A DNA stretch of 39,602 nucleotides from Gordonia rhizosphera NBRC 16068 (lineage in GTDB: Bacteria > Actinomycetota > Actinomycetes > Mycobacteriales > Mycobacteriaceae), in contig NZ_BAHC01000227.1 of the NCBI RefSeq assembly GCF_000298195.1, positions 1 through 39,602 on the forward strand, written 5' to 3'. This document shows positions 9,704 to 20,032 of the stretch, piece by piece. How positions within the stretch are numbered: the stretch's first letter is position 1; every line of letters begins with the position of its first letter. Both the position numbers and the translations under genes were made by a program. A model generated the notes under the pieces. It was not told where the DNA came from. It made no database searches and saw nothing but the letters and a program-made list of their open reading frames with translations.

Positions 9704-10435
9704 TCAGTGGCCCATACCCATGCCGCCGTCGACCGGCAGGACCGCGCCGGTGATGTAGGCCGCCTGGTCGGAGGCAAGGAAGCTGATCGCCGCGGCGACG
9801 TCCTCCGGTTTGCCGGTCCGGCCGAGCGGGATCGCCTGCTTGGCCATCTCGATGTATTTGTCTTCCATCTCGGCGGTCATGTCGGTGTCGATGAAGCCGG
9901 GCGCGACCACGTTGGCGGTGATGTTGCGGGAGCCGAGTTCCCGGGCGATCGAGCGCGCGAGGCCGATCAGACCGGCCTTCGACGCGGCGTAGTTCGCCTG
10001 CCCCGGCACACCGGACATCGCGACCACCGAACCGAGGAAGATCATCCGACCCCACTTGGCGCGCTGCATCCCCTTGGTGGCGCGTTTGGCGCAGCGGAAG
10101 GCACCGGTGAGATTGGCGTCGACGACCTTTGCGAAGGACTCCTCCGACAGGCGCATGAGCAGCATGTTGTCGGTGATGCCGGCGTTGGCGACGAGGACCT
10201 CGACCGGCCCCTGATGGGCGGCGACCTCGTCGAAGGCGCGCTCGACCGACTCGTTGTCGGTGACGTCGCACTTGACGCCGAACAGACCGTCGGGAGCCCC
10301 CGATCCGCGGTGGGTGACCGCGACCTTGTGTCCGTCGGCCGCCAGGCGGCGGGCGACCGCGAGGCCGATCCCGCGGTTGCCGCCGGTCACCAGAACCGAT
10401 CGCGACACCTGCTGAGCTTCGTTGCTGTCTGCCAT
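9704..10435 (-). CDS. fabG1: 3-oxoacyl-ACP reductase, FAS-II (FabG1/MabA)
   Basis: The NADPH-dependent ketoacyl reductase that precedes InhA in the FAS-II elongation cycle. It has 243 aa, very close to mycobacterial MabA. The Rossmann motif is SVLVTGGNRGIGLAVARR; the catalytic Ser, Tyr and Lys are in FLGSVVAMSG and YAASKAG; the C-terminus is AVLPVDGGMGMGH. The open frame extends upstream to 10549, but family alignment and a -10 box place the start at the ATG at 10435. It heads the fabG1-inhA-hemH unit. It follows the VWA gene by only 38 bp, where M. tuberculosis has an extra gene (Rv1482c). Confidence 0.96.
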   Translation of the reverse strand: MADSNEAQQVSRSVLVTGGNRGIGLAVARRLAADGHKVAVTHRGSGAPDGLFGVKCDVTDNESVERAFDEVAAHQGPVEVLVANAGITDNMLLMRLSEESFAKVVDANLTGAFRCAKRATKGMQRAKWGRMIFLGSVVAMSGVPGQANYAASKAGLIGLARSIARELGSRNITANVVAPGFIDTDMTAEMEDKYIEMAKQAIPLGRTGKPEDVAAAISFLASDQAAYITGAVLPVDGGMGMGH

Positions 10436-10448
10436 GGTGGACAACCTA
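10433..10448 (-). promoter_or_regulatory. -10 box for leaderless fabG1
   Basis: On the minus strand TAGGTT (10448-10443) is followed by 7 nt and the ATG at 10435. It sits in the 38-bp gap after the VWA gene, so the FAS-II genes probably have their own promoter even though they could also be read from upstream. No Shine-Dalgarno is seen at this ATG. Confidence 0.6.
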
Positions 10449-10473
10449 TCCGTCGTCGTCTGTGGGGTTGCTG

Positions 10474-11448
10474 TCAGGGCAGCCGCCGGTTGATGGCCAG
10501 TGCGGCGAACGCCGAGAGCAGCGCTAACAAGGTACCGACGATGAGCCACGGACGGGAATTGTCCCCGCGACGTTTCTCGTACCCGATCTGCTGCTGAAGC
10601 GTCTCGTAGACCTTGTTGAGCTCGTCGAGGCTGGCCGCGGTGAAGAACTGTCCGCCGGACAGATTCGCGATCTTGCGCAGGGACTCGTCGTCGACGGGCA
10701 CCGGCACCAGATCGCCCTCGAGGTCGACGGTGCCGTTCATGGTGCCGAAGGAGATCGTCGAGATCGGGATCTTCTCCTCCTTGGCCTTGCGAGCCGCAGT
10801 GAACGCCCCGCGCGGATCGTCCGGGTTGTCGGGGACGGTCTCCTTGCCGTCGGAGAGCAACACGATCCGGGCCGGCGGCGCCGCGGCGTCGCCGCCGAGG
10901 ACCGCGTTGAGCGTCTTGATCTGCTGGATCGCGGCGAAGATGCCCTCACCGGTGGCGGTCTTGTCGTCGAGGCGCAGCTTGTCGACGGCCTGTTTGGTCG
11001 CGTTGTGATCCGGAGTCGGCGACACGAGGGTGGCCGCGGTGCCCGCGAACGAGATCAGTCCGAGGTTGATGCCGTCGGTGAGTTCGTCGGCGAACTTCTT
11101 GGCCGCGTCCTGCGCGGCCCGGATGCGGGTCGGCGGGACATCGGTCGCGTTCATCGACCGCGACACGTCCATCACCAGGATCACCGTCGCCTTGTTGCGG
11201 GGCACCCGCCGGTCGGCCTGCGGTGCGGCGACACCGACGACGAGCAGGGTCAGCGAGACGAGCAGGAGCGCAATCGGCACATGCCGCCACCGGCTGTGCT
11301 GCTGTGGTGCCACCCGGTTGAGCAGGTCGAGGTTGGCGAAGGTGAGCGCACGTTTGCGCCGCTGGCGCTGGACGTAGATGTAGGCGGCGCAGAGTGCGGC
11401 CACGACAAGGAGCAGCAGCAGCCACCACGGGCTGGCCAGATTCGACAC
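10474..11448 (-). CDS. VWA-domain membrane protein (BatA-like, Rv1481-like)
   Basis: A 324-aa membrane protein with a von Willebrand factor A domain, partner of the MoxR ATPase and the DUF58 protein. Segments: TM1 at about 8-27 (WWLLLLLVVAALCAAYIYV), a short basic loop, TM2 at about 57-77 (IALLLVSLTLLVVGVAAP), then the VWA domain with the metal-site DVSRSM (DxSxS) near residue 93 and LLSDGKETV later. A final TM lies near the C-terminus (IVGTLLALLSAFAALAI). The GTG at 11448 is 7 bp after the DUF58 stop. MoxR-DUF58-VWA sets are thought to act as a chaperone system for envelope or metal-dependent complexes; the client here is unknown. Confidence 0.92.
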   Translation of the reverse strand: MSNLASPWWLLLLLVVAALCAAYIYVQRQRRKRALTFANLDLLNRVAPQQHSRWRHVPIALLLVSLTLLVVGVAAPQADRRVPRNKATVILVMDVSRSMNATDVPPTRIRAAQDAAKKFADELTDGINLGLISFAGTAATLVSPTPDHNATKQAVDKLRLDDKTATGEGIFAAIQQIKTLNAVLGGDAAAPPARIVLLSDGKETVPDNPDDPRGAFTAARKAKEEKIPISTISFGTMNGTVDLEGDLVPVPVDDESLRKIANLSGGQFFTAASLDELNKVYETLQQQIGYEKRRGDNSRPWLIVGTLLALLSAFAALAINRRLP

Positions 11449-11455
11449 GCCGCGA

Positions 11456-12394
11456 TCACCCGACCCCGGCGGCCAGACCGCGGCGGCGTTGTGCGACGAA
11501 CTTCACCACGTCGGTGATCCAGTCCCGGTCGGTGCGCAGGCTCAACACCGGTCCCCCGCAGCTGCGGACGGTGCGATGCACCTTCAGCTGGTGAGCGCGG
11601 GCGGCGGCGGCGAAGTCGCGACGCACCGTCGGGGTGATGGTCAGCTCGCGGATCTCACCGGACTCGGCGTCGGCCAGGGTGACCTCGCCGACGTCGGGGA
11701 GATCGAGGTCGCGCGGGTCGAGGACCTCGACGGCGAGCAGCTCGTGATGGGCGCCGATAGCGCGCAACGAACGCTCCCAGTCGATCGGGCCGAGGAAGTC
11801 GCTGATGATGACCGCCAGACCCCGACGACGCTGCGGGCGGCGCAGGGCCTCGATGCCCGCGTGCAGGTCTCCGCGCACCCCGGTGGCCGCGCGGGTCGTG
11901 GACGCGATGGCCTTCAGCAGGTTCTGGGCGTGGGCGCGGCCGCTGCGTGCAGGGATGCGGACCACCTGATCCCCGGTGACCACGATCGCGCCGTGCCGAT
12001 TGCCGCCGCCCGAGGTCAGGTGCACGATCGCGGCCGCGGCCGCCACCGCGAGGTCGCGTTTGGTGCAGTTGACCGTTCCGAAGTCCAGGCTGGCCGAGAC
12101 GTCGACCACCAGCCACGTCTCGAGCTCCCGGTCGGCCACCATCTGCCGGACATGCGGCTGGGTGGTCCGTGCGGTGACCGACCATTCCATCCGGCGGATG
12201 TCGTCGCCGGGCTGATAGGCACGCGCCTCCCCCGGCTCCGAGCCCGGTCCGGGGATCAGCCCGAGGTGTTCGCCCTGCAGCACGCCGTCGAGTTTGCGCC
12301 GCACGCTCAGTTCCAGCGTTTTCAGTGCGGCCGTCAGCTGCGGTTCGGACAGCAGACCGGCCCCGAGCGACGGCAGTTCGCTATTGGCCGGCAT
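11456..12394 (-). CDS. DUF58 domain protein (Rv1480-like)
   Basis: A 312-aa cytosolic protein of the DUF58 family, which always travels with MoxR ATPases. The signature GDDIRRMEWSVTARTTQPHV is present around residue 65, followed by a VWA-like stretch (TWLVVDVSASLDFG) with part of a MIDAS-type motif. There is no membrane segment. The ATG at 12394 lies inside the 3' end of moxR (14-bp overlap), so translation is probably coupled. A direct role in protein complex assembly is inferred from the conserved trio, not seen in the sequence. Confidence 0.93.
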   Translation of the reverse strand: MPANSELPSLGAGLLSEPQLTAALKTLELSVRRKLDGVLQGEHLGLIPGPGSEPGEARAYQPGDDIRRMEWSVTARTTQPHVRQMVADRELETWLVVDVSASLDFGTVNCTKRDLAVAAAAAIVHLTSGGGNRHGAIVVTGDQVVRIPARSGRAHAQNLLKAIASTTRAATGVRGDLHAGIEALRRPQRRRGLAVIISDFLGPIDWERSLRAIGAHHELLAVEVLDPRDLDLPDVGEVTLADAESGEIRELTITPTVRRDFAAAARAHQLKVHRTVRSCGGPVLSLRTDRDWITDVVKFVAQRRRGLAAGVG

Positions 12395-13586
12395 ACCGTG
12401 GTGCCGCCTGGTTCACCGCAGCACCGTTCTCCTGACCGGTGGGTGCGGGCTGCGCGGCGAGCCGGCCCGGTGCCTGCGGCGACACGTTCTGGTGCGACGC
12501 CTGCTGGTTCGGAAAGCTCTGTCCGGGTGCCGGATATCCGCCCACGGCCATCGGCTGGGCGCCGACCTGCGGCAGACCCACGGTCTGCAGGACGCGGGTG
12601 ATCACCTGATCGGCGTCCACCTCGTCGGCCAGCGCGTCGTAACTGAGCACGAGGCGGTGGCGCAGCACGTCGGGGATGATCTCGACCACGTCCTGGGGGA
12701 TCACGTAATCGCGACCGCGTACCAGTGCCAGCGCCCGTGCGGACGCGACGATCCCCAGGGTGGCGCGCGGCGACGCGCCGTAGGACAGCCAGGCGGCGAC
12801 GTCCGACATACCGAGTTCGCCGGGCCGGCGCGTCGCGTTGATCACCCGAACCACGTAGTCAACGAGCGCGTGATGAACGAAGACGTTGGCCGCGGTCCGC
12901 TGCAGCCGGATCATGGTTGCCGGGTCGAGCACCTGCGAGGCGGTCGGCGGGACGTTACCCATCCGGTAGACGATCTCACGTTCCTCCTCCACCGACGGGT
13001 AGTCGACGAGGACCTTGAACAGGAAGCGGTCGCGCTGCGCCTCCGGCAGCGGGTAGACGCCCTCGTTCTCGATGGGGTTCTGGGTCGCCATCACCAGGAA
13101 CGGGTCGGGCATCGGATAGGTGGTGCCGCCGATGGAGACGTGGCGCTCGGCCATCACCTCCAGCAGGGCGGACTGCACCTTGGCCGGCGCACGGTTGATC
13201 TCGTCGGCCAGCAGGAAGTTCGCGACCACCGGGCCGAGTTCGGTGTCGAACTCCTCGCGTCCCTGGCGGTAGATGCGGGTACCGATCAGGTCGGTGGGCA
13301 CCAGGTCGGGAGTGAACTGGACGCGGGAGAACGATCCCCCCACCACCGTGGCGAAGGTCTCCACCGCCAGCGTCTTGGCCACACCCGGCACGCCCTCGAG
13401 CAGGATGTGTCCGCGTGCCAGCAACCCGACAAGGATGCGTTCGACGAGCTGATCCTGCCCGACGATGACCCGTTTCACCTCGTAGATCGCTCGTTCCAGC
13501 AGCTTGACATCAGCGTCGGACAACGTGACCGATCCGTCCGGGCCGGCTCCGCGCACGGGATCGGCAGGGGGATGCGAAGAGGTCAA
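12381..13586 (-). CDS. moxR: MoxR-family AAA+ ATPase
   Basis: A 401-aa AAA+ ATPase. Walker A is LEGVPGVAKT, Walker B FLLADEINRAPAKVQ, sensor 1 is in FLVMATQNPIE, and the arginine-finger region follows LPEAQRDRFLFK. The MoxR lid domain ends near residue 340. A tail of about 60 residues rich in P, Q, A and G (GGYPAPGQSFPNQQAS onward) is unlike the rest and probably disordered. The start is TTG at 13586 with GGAG 7 nt upstream; the nearby ATG at the AACAAGGAG site is out of frame. It is first in the moxR-DUF58-VWA unit and corresponds to moxR1 (Rv1479). Confidence 0.94.
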   Translation of the reverse strand: MTSSHPPADPVRGAGPDGSVTLSDADVKLLERAIYEVKRVIVGQDQLVERILVGLLARGHILLEGVPGVAKTLAVETFATVVGGSFSRVQFTPDLVPTDLIGTRIYRQGREEFDTELGPVVANFLLADEINRAPAKVQSALLEVMAERHVSIGGTTYPMPDPFLVMATQNPIENEGVYPLPEAQRDRFLFKVLVDYPSVEEEREIVYRMGNVPPTASQVLDPATMIRLQRTAANVFVHHALVDYVVRVINATRRPGELGMSDVAAWLSYGASPRATLGIVASARALALVRGRDYVIPQDVVEIIPDVLRHRLVLSYDALADEVDADQVITRVLQTVGLPQVGAQPMAVGGYPAPGQSFPNQQASHQNVSPQAPGRLAAQPAPTGQENGAAVNQAAPRYAGQ

Positions 13587-13706
13587 CCGGGTACTCCTTG
13601 TTCATCGACGAGTCGCGTGGCGCTGTCATGGGCGCAATACGTGGCTGCCAGCGTAGTCGCGTTCGGTCAAACCCCGCCACGGTGGTCGGACGCCGCTGAC
13701 AGCCGT

Positions 13707-13738
13707 GTCGGGCGCCGACATTCTCGTCGACGCCCGAC
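13707..13738 (-). terminator. Stem-loop after the NlpC/P60 gene
   Basis: Inverted repeat GTCGGGCG / CGCCCGAC (8 bp, 13707-13714 and 13731-13738) with an inner CGAC / GTCG after one mismatch. It lies 19 bp past the stop of the leftward NlpC/P60 gene and before moxR. No clear U-tract follows, as is common in GC-rich actinobacteria. Confidence 0.55.
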
Positions 13739-13757
13739 CAGAGGTTCGCGAGGCGGA

Positions 13758-15254
13758 TCAGAGCAGGCGCACGACGTTGGGCATCGCACCGTCGGTCCGC
13801 AGCGGCGAGACCATCACGTCGGTGCCCGACTGCTTGGCCTCCACCATCTTGTTGTCGCCGAGGTACAGCGCCACGTGCTGGCTGGCATTGGGTCCGTAGA
13901 AGATCATGTCTCCGCGACGCATCTGCGACAGCGGGACCTGCGGCCCGGAGGTGTACTGATATCCGGTGTAGTGCGGCAGGTCGATGCCCACCCCGGCGAA
14001 CGCGTACATCATCAGACCCGAGCAGTCGTAGCCGACCTTGTTGAAGTCGCCGTAGCTGTCGGCGACGCCGCCGTCGCGGATGCCGCGCGTGGGACCGTTC
14101 GCGTCTCCGCCGCCCCAGGCGTAGGGCACCCCGAGCTGCGACAGCGCACGGTTGACGACGACCTCCACCGCCTGGGGACCGCGCAATCCCGGACGTACCA
14201 TTCCGCCGCCCGACGAACTGCCGAACAAGGACCCGAGGCTGCCGGTGCTCAACACCGAGCTCAGCGAATCCGGACCGCTGCCTGCCATGTCCGAGCCGCC
14301 GACCCCGAGTTCATCGAGGAGTTGCGAATGCGGCAGCTGCTGCCGTCCGACGAGTTCGGCGAGCACCTTCTGGCCCACGTCGAGCGCGAGCTTGGCCGCC
14401 GCGGTGGCCGCCACGGCCAGCGCAGCATTGTCGCCCTCGGTCGGCGTGGTTCCCGGGCCGGTCGGGGAATCGGGGAAGAGATTGCTCAGCAGGTCGCCCA
14501 CCGTGGTCGTGGTCTCCGCAACCGGCTTCTTGGGTACCACCCCGCGGATCTTGTCCAGGCTGGCCTGGACCTCGTCCCGTTGGCGGATGAGCGCGGAGCG
14601 TTTGTCCTGCTCGGCCGATACCGCCGACCGGGCCGCGGCGACGGCCGCGAGGGCATCGTCCTTGCGCGTGGCCGCGCTCCTCGTGGCGAAGGCGGCCTGA
14701 CGACGGGTCGCCTCGACCGCGGCGAGCCGGTTGGCCTTCTGGTTGCGGGCCACCTCGAGACGCTCGATGGTGTCGCGCTGCTGTTTGCCGAGTCGGTCGA
14801 GGACGGTCACCCGATCCAGGACGCCCTGCGGGTCGTCGGAGGACACATAGTTCGCCATCGACCCCTGCGCGCTGCCCTGGCGATAGACGTCGCGGACGAA
14901 CCGGTCGAACGCGACCTGGGCCTGCGTCACCTGACGGCCGGCCTCGGTGAGCGACTTCTTCGCCGCCTGGGCCGCCACGGTCGCGAGTTGTTGCGCGGCG
15001 AGCGAGTTCTGGTAGTCGACGAGCGCGCGGTTCACGTTCTCCTGCCGGACCGCGACGGCGTTGTCGAGATCGGCGATGTTCTGGTTGACCTTCGCGATCT
15101 GGTTGATCAGGTTGGACACCCCGGCCGGCGTGCGGCCCGGCGCACCCCAGGCCTGACCGGCTCCGAGGGCGCTCAGCACGACGATGACCACGAGCGCACA
15201 CAGGCGTGCCGGCGGCGGTCCTCCGCGCGCCTTCGCGGTATTTCCTCGGCTCAC
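13758..15254 (-). CDS. Secreted NlpC/P60 peptidoglycan hydrolase (RipA-like)
   Basis: A 498-aa exported endopeptidase that would cut peptide stems of peptidoglycan, as RipA does in cell separation. Order: signal peptide at about 1-37 (ALVVIVVLSALGAGQAWG), a long coiled-coil region at about 45-250 (NLINQIAKVNQNIADLDNAV onward), a Gly/Ser-rich linker, and the NlpC/P60 domain at about 370-498. The catalytic triad is Cys411 (YDCSGL), His460 (SQHVALY) and Glu472 (KMVEAK); the 49- and 61-residue spacings are the same as in RipA. The GTG at 15254 has GGGAG upstream. Only one NlpC/P60 gene is present, whereas M. tuberculosis has ripA and ripB side by side. The region before it is long and structured. 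Confidence 0.93.
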   Translation of the reverse strand: MSRGNTAKARGGPPPARLCALVVIVVLSALGAGQAWGAPGRTPAGVSNLINQIAKVNQNIADLDNAVAVRQENVNRALVDYQNSLAAQQLATVAAQAAKKSLTEAGRQVTQAQVAFDRFVRDVYRQGSAQGSMANYVSSDDPQGVLDRVTVLDRLGKQQRDTIERLEVARNQKANRLAAVEATRRQAAFATRSAATRKDDALAAVAAARSAVSAEQDKRSALIRQRDEVQASLDKIRGVVPKKPVAETTTTVGDLLSNLFPDSPTGPGTTPTEGDNAALAVAATAAAKLALDVGQKVLAELVGRQQLPHSQLLDELGVGGSDMAGSGPDSLSSVLSTGSLGSLFGSSSGGGMVRPGLRGPQAVEVVVNRALSQLGVPYAWGGGDANGPTRGIRDGGVADSYGDFNKVGYDCSGLMMYAFAGVGIDLPHYTGYQYTSGPQVPLSQMRRGDMIFYGPNASQHVALYLGDNKMVEAKQSGTDVMVSPLRTDGAMPNVVRLL

Positions 15255-15524
15255 CAGAACTCCCTCGTCGTCGGCGGAGGTGCCCCGTCACACCCGCACC
15301 CGTCACGCCGGCGCGCGTCGTTCTCGACGCCGCGCGCGACGCACCATGCATCACTCACGATGCCGCCCACCACTAGGGCACCACTCGTGACAACAGAACC
15401 GTACGTCACACCGGACGCATGGGAAAACAGTAGTCACGAATTACATTCGCGTGATTACCTGGGAAAATGCCGTGAGCAGGCCAAAGAAGCCAGGCGTGGG
15501 AAAGATCTCGATCTTGCAACGAAA
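15255..15524 (-). promoter_or_regulatory. Leader and promoter region of the NlpC/P60 gene
   Basis: No gene is seen here. An AT-richer island at 15421-15467 holds an imperfect inverted repeat (GTAGTCACGAAT 15430-15441 against ATTCGCGTGATTAC 15445-15458), flanked by direct repeats GGGAAAA at 15421 and 15461. On the minus strand TACTGT (15432-15427) is a good -10 box, which would give a 5' leader of about 165 nt. The repeat lies over the promoter and could be a regulator site. I looked for the c-di-AMP (ydaO) riboswitch known before such genes in actinobacteria and did not find its conserved blocks. A small palindrome AAGATC-TC-GATCTT is at 15502-15515. Confidence 0.45.
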
Positions 15525-15559
15525 GAGACACGCCGGGCGTGGGAATCCCGGCGTGTCTC
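15525..15559 (-). terminator. Rho-independent-type terminator of the Rv1476-like gene
   Basis: Perfect 13-bp arms GAGACACGCCGGG (15525-15537) and CCCGGCGTGTCTC (15547-15559) with a 9-nt loop. It lies 30 bp past the stop of the leftward gene ending at 15590. On the minus strand the stem is followed by TTTCGTT, a partial U-tract. Confidence 0.8.
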
Positions 15560-15589
15560 GCTATGCAGGTAGTAGGGCGCGGATCGCGC

Positions 15590-16192
15590 TCACGGTAGGT
15601 CGCGGGAGAGATCGTGGGTGCCCGGACCGGCGGCAGTCGTCGACGCGTCGTCGGCGCCCGGTTCGCCCCCTCGGGCCGCACGGCGCCTCGAACCCAGCCG
15701 CGCGACGACGGCGCCCGCAACGACCACCAGGATCAGGACGATCGAGATGACGGTCCAGTTGAGCGCCGGGGCGGTCATCTGATCCCACAGCTGCCGGGCG
15801 GCCTGCGGCGGATTGGCGAGCCTGACGTTCTCGGTGGCCTTCTCCTGCTGGAACCGGCTGAAGTCGGGCGAGGCGCTGCCCATCGAGTTGGGCCCCAGGA
15901 CGATGACCGTCCCACCGACCTCTCCCTGCAGCTCGGTCGCGATGTCGCGGTACTGGGTGAACTTGGGCAGGGCCCTGGGGATCACCACGAAGCTGACGTC
16001 GTACCCGTCCGCTTGTGCGTCGGCCACCACCTCGCGCAACCCCGGCACATCCTCGGCCGGCGCTGCCACATGATCGTCGCGGACGTCATCGAGGAGTGCT
16101 GTCATGTCGACGCCACCCGGACCGCTCGCCGTCGAGGGAGCCGCCGACGAGGGCAATGCCAGCAGATCCTGCGTCGTCGCACCCGGACTCAT
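15590..16192 (-). CDS. Rv1476-like single-pass membrane protein
   Basis: A 200-aa protein matching by content and position the Rv1476 family next to ripA. The N-terminal part (about 30-140) has an alpha/beta look with DGYDVSFVVIPRALP and GGTVIVLGPNSMGSASPDFS, resembling the TPM-type fold of membrane-attached repair proteins; that fold is my inference. One transmembrane helix lies at about 146-167 (WTVISIVLILVVVAGAVVA), then a basic stop-transfer RLGSRRRAARG and a short polar tail. There is no cleavable signal, so the large domain precedes the membrane anchor. ATG at 16192 is preceded by a GAGGATGG stretch. Function is unknown. Confidence 0.8.
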   Translation of the reverse strand: MSPGATTQDLLALPSSAAPSTASGPGGVDMTALLDDVRDDHVAAPAEDVPGLREVVADAQADGYDVSFVVIPRALPKFTQYRDIATELQGEVGGTVIVLGPNSMGSASPDFSRFQQEKATENVRLANPPQAARQLWDQMTAPALNWTVISIVLILVVVAGAVVARLGSRRRAARGGEPGADDASTTAAGPGTHDLSRDLP

Positions 16193-16379
16193 CTGCCCAT
16201 CCTCACATCACTCGCCGCCGTCGCCCGACAACCGGGCCGGTCCGTGCCGGAAACCGCCGTCGCAGAGGTTTCACGGGCATTAAATTCACACTGACTACAG
16301 ACGGGTCGTCAAACCTCCTGCAGCACCGTACGACAGAATGAGAACATCCGGAGAATCGCGGTCCGGATCACGACGCCCG

Positions 16380-16402
16380 CCCCCGCATGTCCGGCGCGGG
16401 GG
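16380..16402. other. GC-rich hairpin upstream of the acnA promoter
   Basis: Arms CCCCCGC (16380-16386) and GCGGGGG (16396-16402) with a 9-nt loop lie directly before the acnA -35 box. It could shield the promoter from upstream transcription or be incidental. The rest of 16193-16379 shows no gene and no clear signal. Confidence 0.35.
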
Positions 16403-16405
16403 TGA

Positions 16406-16435
16406 TTGTTAACAGTACAAACGTACTGTTAACAT
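16406..16435 (+). promoter_or_regulatory. acnA promoter with overlapping AcnR operator
   Basis: A perfect inverted repeat GTTAACAGTAC (16408-16418), AAAC, GTACTGTTAAC (16423-16433) contains CAGTAC-N4-GTACTG, which fits the AcnR operator consensus described in Corynebacterium glutamicum (CAGNACnnncGTACTG). A -35 (TTGTTA, 16406-16411) and a -10 (TAACAT, 16430-16435) lie 18 bp apart, and the operator covers the space between them, so a bound repressor would block RNA polymerase. The transcript would have a leader of about 140 nt before the acnA GTG. Confidence 0.9.
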
Positions 16436-16583
16436 CGAGGGGTCGTCCGGGTTCGCAATGATCGGTGGACCCTCGACAGCGACAGCAGTGATAAGGCGCT
16501 GCACACCCCACCGGCGCAGCCCGTCGGAACGTGAGAAGCAGGCCGGCGCAGCCCGCCCGGCATTTGAGGAGAGTGGATTAGAC

Positions 16584-19382
<2,799 letters not shown>

Positions 19383-19397
19383 TCAGGAGCGCGAGAA

Positions 19398-19964
19398 GTG
19401 CCCAAGGTCAGCGATGACCGGCTTGCCGCGCGTCGTCGAGAGATTCTCGACGGCGCGCGGCACTGCTTCGCCGAGTTCGGCTACGACGGTGCGACGGTCA
19501 AACGGATCGAGGAATCGACCGGGCTGTCGCGCGGCGCCATCTTCCATCACTATCGGGACAAGGAAGGCCTGTTCCTCGCCCTGGCGCAGGAGGATGCCGA
19601 ACGGATGGCCGACGTCGCCGCCGAACAGGGTCTCGTCCAGGTCATGCGCGACATGCTGGCGCGGCCACAGGATTTCAACTGGCTCGGGACCCGGCTGGAG
19701 ATCGCCCGGAAACTGCGCACCGACGCCTCGTTCCGATCGGCCTGGCTGGCGCGGTCGGCCGATGTCGAGAAGGCCACCCTGCGGCGACTCGAGCGCGGAC
19801 GTGAGGCCGGCCGCCTGCGCGACGACGTGCCGATCGAGGTCCTCGTCAAATACCTCGATCTGGTCCTCGACGGCCTGATCACCCGCATCGCGTCGGGTCA
19901 GCCCACCGACGATCTGCACGCGGTTCTCGATCTCGTCGAGGAGTCGGTCCGGGTCAAGCGCTGA
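19398..19964 (+). CDS. acnR: TetR-family repressor of aconitase, AcnR
   Basis: A 188-aa TetR regulator, the same length as C. glutamicum AcnR. The helix-turn-helix lies at about residues 20-58 (FAEFGYDGATVKRIEESTG then LSRGAIFHHYRDKEGLFLAL). It is the gene directly after acnA (15 bp) and a matching operator covers the acnA promoter, so it represses acnA and, because of its place, itself. AcnR in Corynebacterium senses citrate with Mg2+; the ligand here is inferred. The start is GTG at 19398 after AGGAGCGCGAGAA. Corresponds to Rv1474c. Confidence 0.93.
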   Translation: MPKVSDDRLAARRREILDGARHCFAEFGYDGATVKRIEESTGLSRGAIFHHYRDKEGLFLALAQEDAERMADVAAEQGLVQVMRDMLARPQDFNWLGTRLEIARKLRTDASFRSAWLARSADVEKATLRRLERGREAGRLRDDVPIEVLVKYLDLVLDGLITRIASGQPTDDLHAVLDLVEESVRVKR

Positions 19965-20016
19965 ACCGGGCGCCCCCGTCACCCGTCGTTCCCTACCGCA
20001 TCCCCACCCATTCTCG

Positions 20017-20032
20017 TAGAATCGCCCGGGTG
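20017..20032 (+). promoter_or_regulatory. -10 box for leaderless GMC gene 1
   Basis: TAGAAT (20017-20022) is 7 nt before GTG at 20030; there is no Shine-Dalgarno. It lies in the 65-bp gap after acnR, so this gene is probably a separate transcription unit. Confidence 0.65.

Noticed and set aside
15255..15480. c-di-AMP (ydaO) riboswitch before the NlpC/P60 gene
   Set aside because: Known in this context in actinobacteria, so I read the minus strand for the conserved blocks such as GGGUGAA and the late purine-rich segments. They are not present.
12294..15572. Rightward open frame of 1092 codons
   Set aside because: It runs antisense through DUF58, moxR and the NlpC/P60 gene, which all have clear motifs on the minus strand. 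The product is His/Arg/Gly-rich without any domain.
16458..16583. 42-residue N-terminal extension of aconitase
   Set aside because: The extension is Arg/Pro-rich with no family similarity. Relatives start near the GTG at 16584.
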